Source: Diphasiastrum complanatum
Taxonomy: Eukaryota; Streptophyta; Lycopodiopsida; Lycopodiales; Lycopodiaceae
Direction: 5' to 3'
Assembly (NCBI GenBank): GCA_029204225.1
Contig: MU831856.1
Location: 36,303-100,302 of the forward strand
Length of the DNA: 64,000 nt
Shown here: positions 55,831 through 64,000 of the stretch, piece after piece
How the letters are laid out: each line of letters opens with the position of its first letter
How positions within the stretch are numbered: position 1 is the stretch's first letter
Made by a program: the position numbers and the translations under genes
The notes under the pieces: generated by a model
Seen by the model: only the letters and a program-made list of their open reading frames with translations
The model's database searches: none
Told to the model about the DNA's origin: nothing

Positions 55831-56599
55831 TTGAAAGTGAAGTCTGTGTGAGAGAAATTTTTGTAGAAAGATCACTGCGGGTACTTCGCTGCTTGCTATG
55901 GCTTCACAGATCTGGAATCGTTGTTGGCTCGAGGGATCACTGCTAGAGAAGGGAACAAGCTACACAAACACGTGTGGCGGAAGAATCATGTTTGTACAAA
56001 TTGCTATTGGAGAAATGATTGTTAGCTGCTCACCCCCTACGTTGTTAATCCATTAGCTATTGGTGTTGGAGAAGTGATTGTGCACGTAATCAACCTGTCT
56101 ATATGCACATCTACAACCTATGACATAGCTAACTTGCTAACTCGTGTAGTTTACCTGCTACAATTCTACTTGCTGCCTATCTGGAGCCTACAAAATTGCA
56201 GTGATTGCTATGGTCCGAAATTTGTCTATACATTTGTTCGTACATCTAATGCCTGTAGAATGGAATAGTTAGTACCTATGCATACCTAGATCTATTTGCT
56301 TGCTTTAACACAATGCAAATTCAAGAAAAGGCCTATTCTTCATGAAGGGTGGAACTAGCTACACTATCGTTTGAAAAGGAAATGGGAAGAATTCATATTT
56401 CTTCAAGAAGCTTGGTGGTTATCTTTTACGAAGAAGAAGAAACTACTGATGTAATTGAGCAAGAGTCAATGCAAGCAAAGGAATCTACTCAACTTGATGG
56501 AATAATTAAGATGCAAGATTGGAGCTGGCTAAATCTTATTAGGAACTCACACACACACAACCAATTGAAGAGTAAAAGAACAGCACCAAAGAAACACAC

Positions 56600-59130
56600 T
56601 CAATTACATTAGTAGGAACTTGTGTAGATCAATAACAATGATCTCTCTCTCTCAACACCCTATGTCACTAAGTGTAGGAGGGCACTACCCCTTACTTATA
56701 GTACTCTCCTAGTCTAAAAACTCAAAAGCATTTACTATAGATGCAAAAGCAATTACCATAATTTTGTACCTAAATATGGTGCAAAACTGGTGCTATAAAT
56801 AAAGCACATAGGATCTTTGACTCAAGTCAACATCTATTCTAACTAAGTATACTAAAGATAGATTAGGGCCCCTAATACTAGCACGCAAGTTGGGCCATAA
56901 ACCTAATAACATCATTAAGGGGTAATAAACTTAATCATTAATTCTAACACTCCCCCTTAATGTTTAATTTATTATCATTGACGCCCAAAAGTTCTCTAAA
57001 CTTCTCAATTTTTTCTCGACCGAGTCCCTTTGTTGTGAAAATATTTGCAACTTGATTGTCTATGCTACAATAGATCAACTCCACTAAATCACTTTGTATC
57101 TTCCCACGTATGAAATGTTGTTGAGCTTCAATGTGTTTTGTCCTGGTATGAAAAACTAGATTCGTTGCTAGGTGAATGCAACTCTGATTCTCACATTGAA
57201 GTATTGCCAGCCCTGCTTGTCGAATCATGTAGCCGATGTAGTTGCCCTATGTTCAGCTTTAGTAGATGATAACGCAATTGTAGCCTGCTTCTTGTTGCTC
57301 CTAAAAATTGCTCCCGTACCAAGATTGAATGCATGTCCTACAGTAGATATTCTATCCTCAACATCACCTGCCCAATGTGCATCCACAAAACCCTAATGAA
57401 ACAAGTCACAACCCATTTCGATGCCTTGAAAAAGCCTTGAAAAAGCGCATTGCAATCCCTTGAGGCAACCTGTGGAAGTAAGCAAATTAGTGTCTTAGAA
57501 ACAGGTGAAATTGAAATCGTTCTTGTTTTTTGTGCGTGAAGTCTAGCCCAACAAGCACTGGGAAGGTTAAGTAATGGAAGATTGAATCCATGGAGGATTG
57601 GCTATGTGAGAAGTACGATGTCCCATTGAGGAGGGGAATCTTTGTAAAGGTTGAGTCTGAAGAGAGAGGACATGCTTTTGGCCTTTGGTGAAGAGCTGCC
57701 TTTTGTAAAAGATTTTCAAGCCTTTATGGTCAAATGTTGCTACGTGCCCTTGTTCCAATGAATTTGATGAGTTGTGAAGAATCATTTTGTCAATGTATAG
57801 AATGCTTTGAGTTGCACAAAATTTAAGGTGAAATTTTGACGTCATGCTTTAAAATTGCCAATATTACCTAGTTATAATTGAAGATTTATGAACTTTGACA
57901 ACATGTCAACGTGAAGTTTAAACTTTGTGCTCTAGGCACTTTCGTGAAGATCCAACCCTTCAAAACAGCCTTCTACTCTCAAAGAAAGAAGTAGGTTTAA
58001 TGCTTATGGGGTGATTTTAGCCTTATTTTGAAGCATTTGCAAGTTCAATGGATAGTGGCATGCATTTAAGTTGCGAAGGCAATGTTGTGTAAATTTTCTA
58101 TGAGTAGTTTTCCTTGAAAAGGTCATTTTTCTAACAAGCTATTTAATGCCAAATATGATGTTCAAAAGCTATTTTAGTATCACCATTGAATTTCAGCAAT
58201 ACTCAAAAGTGATTGGTGCATGTTATAAAGTGGTTAATTGTTGTTTGAGGGGGAGTAATTACTTCTTAAACATCATTTTCCTGATTTTGATTGCATTTGA
58301 GATGGATCAAGGGGACCCAATTGAGAAATTTGATGGAAAAAGTTTCCAGACTTATATCAGGCATTTATTTTAAGACATAAAGAGTAAATTTTGACATCCT
58401 CCTATGAAAGTTCAATCTTTTAAAATAACTGTTGATATTGGTGTACCATTCTCTAGGCACTTGCTTCAATCCATACAAAGCCCTTTTTCAACTTGCAAAC
58501 CATATGCTTGTACTTTTGAGTTCAAAACCATGGATGCTCCATATAAAACTCTTCTTCAAGATATTCATTCAAAAATGCACTGTTTACATCCATTTGTTGT
58601 ATATCCCATCCAAAGTAAGCTGCTATTGCTAAGACTGTCCTCAAAGTCATTTTTGCCATGGGTGCAAAAATTTCATCATAGTTGATGTCTTCCTCTTGAG
58701 CATATCCCTTTGACACCAACGTTGCTTTATGTTTATCAATGAAACCATCAGAATTGAACTTTGTCCTTGCATCCAATTGGTCTTTTTCCACTTGAAAGTA
58801 ACTCCAGAAGATCCCATGTCCTGTTCTTCAGGATAGCTTTGCGCACCTCATCCATGGCCGATTTCCATACTTGCTCCTTAACTGTATGTTGATAAGATAG
58901 TAATCATGAAAAAATAATGTGCATCATTACTTTCATGCTGCTTACTAATACGGGTTGATCCTCTAGTAGCTTGCTTACTTGATTCGTCCTCATCAATATC
59001 TTGAACTTCCTTGATAGTTGCATAATACCATCTTGGAAGTTTTCTTGTTGATGATGTAGATGAAGAGTAAGTGTCAAAAACCTTTCATTGTTCTTTTCTC
59101 TTTCCACAATCTTCCTGCGTTGAACACAAA
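56600..59130 (-). mobile_element. Ty1/Copia fragment: reverse transcriptase, RNase H and 3' LTR
   Basis: Minus strand: integrase-RT linker (59107-58900), reverse transcriptase (SKGYAQEEDINYDEIFAPMA, QQMDVNSAFLN, then LKKGLYGLK-like near 58480), an unrelated segment of about 0.95 kb (57430-58375), RNase H (HWAGDVEDRISTVG, HTRTKHIEAQQHFIR) and a purine tract GGGGGA. The 3' LTR starts TGTTAGAATTAATG at 56949 and reaches to about 56600. It is broken. The LTR is a clear relative of the plus-strand LTR at 59135. Confidence 0.8.
57430..58375. other. Unidentified segment inside the minus-strand Copia
   Basis: It sits between the reverse-transcriptase and RNase H parts and codes for nothing recognisable. 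The frame at 57567-57845 has no features. It is probably a secondary insertion; no target duplication or element ends were found. Confidence 0.4.
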
Positions 59131-59134
59131 GTTG

Positions 59135-62100
59135 TGTTAGAAATAATGATTTGGTTTACCCCTTAATGATGTTATTAGGTTTATGGGCCACCCTGTGTGC
59201 TAGTATTAGGGGCCCTAACCTATTTTTATTATACTTGAGTGCGATAATCATAGCTATAATCTGCATAGTGTTTTTACTATGCTGTTATGATACTCCATAG
59301 CTAGGCCTTGGAATTTGACATGGTATCAGAGCAGGTTATGTTGCCTGTGGTGTGGTGAAAGCTTGGACCTGTTTTTGATCAGGTTCCTGCCATTCCTAGA
59401 GAGCAGCTTACCTTTGAGGAGGGAGCACTTTTTGTAGGGGCATCTGATCTCTGTGCTATCAGCATGGTTGGAGTACTGTTGGCAAGGGGAGTACAGAAAA
59501 AGTTTCTAATTTGAGACAAAAAATTTTGAGTCTTTTTGGACAGCCAGGACTGTAGGAGGGCGCTTTCTACAGTGGGGACTTCAGTGAAAGTTCTGAGTGG
59601 ATCTTGGACAAGGGCTAGGACAGCCATACAGGGGGATCGTTTCATATCCAGAAGCTGAGGGTTATTGAGCAAGTGGCTGCATACCCTAGTTGGGTGAAAA
59701 CCCCAGTTTGCCTTTTGTGTTTTATTTCTATCCAGCTATGTCTAGTCTTGCAGAGAGCATGCTGAGTGAAGCCAGCCGGCTTGATGGCACTAACTTTAGC
59801 ATATGGAAATTCAAGATCAAGAACATTCTTGAAGACAAAGAATGTTGGAAGCTTGTGACAGGTGAGGAGCCTGTTCCAACATCTGAACTTGAACTTAAGG
59901 ACTATATCAAGAGAGGGGAAAAGGCACACAGAATCATCAGCATGTCAGTGAGGGATAATGTGATTCCTCTAATCAGGTCAGCCAAAGGGCCTGTGGATGC
60001 ATGGCACATTCTTTGTGCATTGTATGAGACAGCAAGTACAACCAGGTTTCTCTACTTGAAGAACAAGTTGTATACTCTCAGAATGGAGACAGGGGAGACA
60101 GTTACTGATCATCTTACTAAGATTCAGGATATTAGATATCAGCTTTCTGTACTTGGAGAGTCTATTGCTGACAAAGACTTGGTGCCAATAGTTCTGAATA
60201 GCTTGTCATATGCTTATCAGAACTTTGTGATGATGATATCAGTGAGAGAGAAGATCCCTACCTATGAAGAAGTCTATGGTCTCTTGTTACAGGAGGAGAT
60301 GAGGAGAGTTAATCTCTCCAAGAGGGAAGATTTCCAGGAGCATGCCTTTGCTTCTAAGAAGAAGCAAAATCCAGCTAAGGATAAGAAGAAAGGTAAAGGC
60401 AAGAACAAAAGTACACCACAAACACTTGAGCAAGGAATGGAGAACTTGCAGATGTCAGAAGCACAACCCTCCTCGAATACTTCTTCCACACCTCGAAGGA
60501 AGGGGAATTGCAATTACTGTGGTTAATATGGACACTTTGCTTTCGAGTGCAAGAAGAAGCTTGCAGACCAAAAGAAGGGCACAAAGAAGCAAGGAGGAAA
60601 TGTTGTTGAGAGTGTTGCAAGAGAGGAGCAGAGTGACATAAGGCAAGCTGAGTTATTCTGTGTTGCATTGGCTTCACAAGCTACAACAGGTGGTTGGTAC
60701 ATTGACTCAGGTGCTTCAAAGCACATGACCCCTCATAGGGATTGGTTTGATACCTTTGTGGGGATTAGTGATGGACAAGAGGTGTGCCTAGGTGACAACT
60801 CAACACACAAGGTCAAGGGAAAGGGCACAGTACTTGTAAAGCTTCCATCAGGAGAAGTCAAAGTCATTAAGAATGTCTTATATGTACCAGGACTTGCTAA
60901 AAATCTTCTTTCAGTAGGAGCTATCACTCAACAAAATATGAAAGTAGAATTTGATGCTACTTCTTGTCTTGTGTTGGACTTGAGTGATAATATGAAGGTT
61001 GTGGCCAAAGGATTGCAGGAAGATAATCTATACAGGTTATACACTTCTATCCCTAGTCAGCATGCTTATACAGCAAAAGGAAGGGATGTGGATAGGTTGT
61101 GGCATGAGAGGTATGGACATCTTGGCTACCAAAGCATGCAGGTGTTGAACCAGCATCATATGGTGGAGGGGCTTCCAGTTGTTAAGCCAAGCTCTTCAGT
61201 TTGCGAGGCTTGCGCTATGGGAAAACAGCAAAGACATAAGTTTCCCAAGGAAAGCACCACCAGGGCAGCAGGCATACTTGACTTGATACATTCAGATTTG
61301 TGGGGGCCAACCCAAACAAAATCTGCAGGGGGGGCATATTACTTTATGACCTTTATTGATGACTTCTCACGCAAGATTTGGATTTATTTCTTGAAGTTAA
61401 AATCTGAAGCATTCAATTACTTCCTGCATTTCAAAGCTTTGGTAGAAGAACATTCAGGAAAGAAGATAAAGATGCTCAGGTCAGACGATGGTGGAGAGTT
61501 CATTAAGACAAAATTTGTGGAATTCTGCAAAGCCAATGGGATCAAAAGGCAGCTTATAGCTCCTCATACCCCTCAGCAAAACGGCGTAGCAGAGAGAAAG
61601 AACCGAACTATTGTGGAGTGTGCAAGGTGCATGCTCAAGGCAAAGGGGTTGCCCAACTCTTTTTGGGGCGAGGCAATGCACACAGCAGTGTTTCTGTTGA
61701 ATAGAAGTCCAACAAAAGTTGTGGAAGGCAAGACTCCAGAAGAGGCATTTAGCGGCATTAAGCCCAAGGTAGGCGCTTTGCGAGTGTTTGGTTGTACAGC
61801 CTATGCCCATACTCCCAAGGATAGCAGGAAGAAGCTGGATGCAAAATCAGCAAAGAGCATTTTCTTGGGATACAGTGAAGAAAGCAAAGCTTACAGACTT
61901 TACGATCTTACTAGCAAGAAAAGGATCATAAGTCGAGATGTGATCTTTGAAGAAGATCAAACGCCTCCTATAGAGGAACTTGAGATGGAGGATGGTACAA
62001 GTGAATTTGTGCCAATACTTGATGACCCACATCCATATATTGGGGAGCCTCAGGATGATCATATGAGTGATCAAGAGGAAGAATCCGAGGAGGCTAGGAA

Positions 62101-64000
62101 GCGGAAGGAAAGGGGCAAATCTGTTGAGTCCTATTCATCGTCTTCATCACCAACTGCAAGGAAGAAGTTTCCCAAGTGGTACTGGCAAACTGTGCAGGAT
62201 GGTTTGATATTGGATGAGGGAGAGAGCAGCAATCCAGGGGCTAGGAGGTCTCAAAGGCAAGCCCAACAGCATGAACACCAGGAGACAAACTATGCACTTA
62301 TGACTACTATTTTGGATTTACAAGATCCACATGCATTCGTTGAGGCAGCAGATGAGAAGGTATGGCAACAGCTATGCAAGAGGAGTACGACTCCATTCTC
62401 AAGAATGATACATGGGATTTGGTGAAGTTACCAAAAGGAAGCGTCCTATTGGCTGTAAGTGGGTCTTCAGGACCAAATACAAATCTGATGGGAGCATCAA
62501 AAAGCATAAGGCAAGGCTGGTTGCTAAAGGCTATGCACAGAAGGAGGGCTTGGACTATGATAAGACGTTTGCACCGGTAGCTAAGATGACGTCCTATCAG
62601 GTTGGTTTTAGCATTGGCTGCATTTTTGGTTGGAGGTCCATCAAGTGGACGTGAAGAGTGCTTTTCTTAATGGACAGTTGGCTGAAGAAGTCTACATGGA
62701 ACAGCCACAAGGTTTTGAGTCTAAGGGCAAGGAAAGTATGGTATGCAGGCTTAAGAAGGCCTTATATGGTTTGAAGCAGGCACCCAGGGCCTGGTATAGT
62801 CGTATTGACGACTATTTTGCCAAGGAGCAATTCATAAAGAGTCAGTCGGATTGCAACCTGTTCGTGAAGGAGGAAGATGGGAACATTGTTTTGATAGTTC
62901 TCTATGTGGATGACTTGGTCATCACGGGTAACAATGGGCAGCTTATTGAAAAGGTGAAGGCTCATTTATCAATGAGTTCGAGATGAAGGATTTGGGCTTA
63001 ATCCACTATTGTCTTGGTTTGGAGGTTTGGAAAAAGGAAAACTGTGTGTTTATTTCCCAAGCCAACTATGCATGTGAAGTCTTGAACAGGTTCAACATGC
63101 AGGATTGCAAACCCGTTTCCACGCCCAATTGATACCAGCAGTAAGCCATCCAGAGATGATGGCACTCCTTTTGTGGACGAGACTCTTTCTAGGCAGCTTG
63201 TGGGTAGCCTGATTTATCTCACCACTACGAGACCAGACATTTCCTATGCGGTTGGTGTAGCAAGCCAGTTCATGAGTTCTCCAACTGAAGCACATTGGAA
63301 AGCAGCCAAGAGGGTTTTGAGGTATTTCAAAGGGACAACCTGCTATGGGATTGAGTACACAGATGACGGAAAGCTTCAGCTTGGAGGCTTTACTGATTCG
63401 GATTGGGCAGGTGATAGGGATGATCGAAAGTCGACCACAAGTTACACTTTTAACCTTGGTTCAGGGGCCATTTCTTGGTGTAGCAAGAAAGCCCATAGTT
63501 ACCTTATCATCGACAGAGGCTGAGTACAGGGCAGCGGCAAAAGCTACCTGCGAGGCAATATGGCTCAGGAGACTTCTTGGGAGGTGCAGATTCCACAAGA
63601 TGGTCCTACTATTCTTCAGTGTGACAGCCAGAGTTGCATCCAGCTTGCCAAAAATCCTGTGTACCATGCTCGTACGAAGCATATTGAGGTGGATCAACAC
63701 TTCTTACGAGAGAAGATACAAAGTGGAGAAATTCAGCTCGAGTACTGTGATACCAACGAACAGGCAGTAGATATCTTTACTAAGGCACTTAGTAGAGAAA
63801 AATTTGAAAAGTTTCGTAGCATGCTAGGTGTTGGTATGAACAAAATAGCCATTGAGCGGGGGTGTTGAAATAAATGCCTATTTTGCCCCTTAAGGCTTGT
63901 ATACTTGTAGCTTGTAAGTTACATTTATGTACATAGTACACCCCACTTGTGCTAATTAGGCAAGTAAATCAAGTAGGTTAAGGACCCATGTGGGTTCTAG
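59135..64000 (+). mobile_element. Fairly complete Ty1/Copia element, runs off the right edge
   Basis: Parts: LTR 59135-59320 (TGTTAG...TTTGACA); primer-binding site TGGTATCAGAGCAGG at 59321; gag 59738-60526 (SRLDGTNFSIWKFKIKNIL) running to a zinc knuckle CNYCG...HFAFEC near 60530; protease YIDSGASKHMTPHRDWF (60700); pre-integrase and integrase ([36 protein letters not shown]) in a 585-codon frame; reverse transcriptase ([24 protein letters not shown] at 62900); RNase H ([34 protein letters not shown]); purine tract; second LTR from about 63862 (TGTTGAAATAAATG). It looks nearly whole with a handful of breaks, so fairly young. The two LTRs are only distantly alike over the visible part. Confidence 0.85.

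Overview
The window reads as nuclear DNA of a land plant with a large, repeat-rich genome. It holds spliced coding exons, plant-type Ty1/Copia and chromodomain Gypsy elements, LINEs, a hAT-type DNA element and a PLS-type PPR gene fragment. A fern or another seed-free vascular plant is plausible, but that is an inference and the species cannot be fixed from sequence alone.

The one well-supported host gene is a plant taxilin (coiled-coil, syntaxin-binding family) on the minus strand. Twelve coding exons can be traced with consistent splice phases from the start codon at 54424 to the stop at 6274, giving a 521-residue product from 1,566 coding bases spread over 48 kb. Two introns are about 17.6 kb and 17.3 kb and are separated by a 65-base exon (32498-32562). 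A third intron is 7.5 kb and starts with a GC donor. Nearly everything between 7 and 50 kb is therefore intron filled with transposons.

Layout. 1-6 kb: 3' flank of the gene with three Copia scraps and a possible exon of another gene at the left edge. 6.3-7.1 kb: exons 12 to 9. 7.1-14.6 kb (intron 8): a run of 5'-truncated minus-strand LINEs, three of them ending in a conserved stem-loop plus (CT)n tail, and a Copia scrap. 14.6-15.2 kb: exons 8 and 7. 15.2-32.5 kb (intron 6): a three-level nest (minus-strand LTR, then a hAT element with a perfect 8-bp target duplication, then a Gypsy element without reverse transcriptase), followed by Copia pieces. 32.5 kb: exon 6. 32.6-50.2 kb (intron 5): Copia, two Gypsy pieces, a LINE tail, a PPR pseudogene, a plus-strand LINE, then Gypsy and Copia pieces. 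50.2-54.4 kb: exons 5 to 1. 54.4-64 kb: upstream flank with a minus-strand Copia next to a fairly complete plus-strand Copia that runs off the right edge.

Most notable are the giant-intron taxilin gene with a GC-AG intron; two non-autonomous LTR groups in which the reverse-transcriptase region is replaced by other sequence (a Copia seen twice and a chromodomain Gypsy); the hAT/Gypsy/LTR nest; and a LINE family whose 3' end is a conserved hairpin plus a (CT)n tail, which explains all the long (GA)n microsatellites here.
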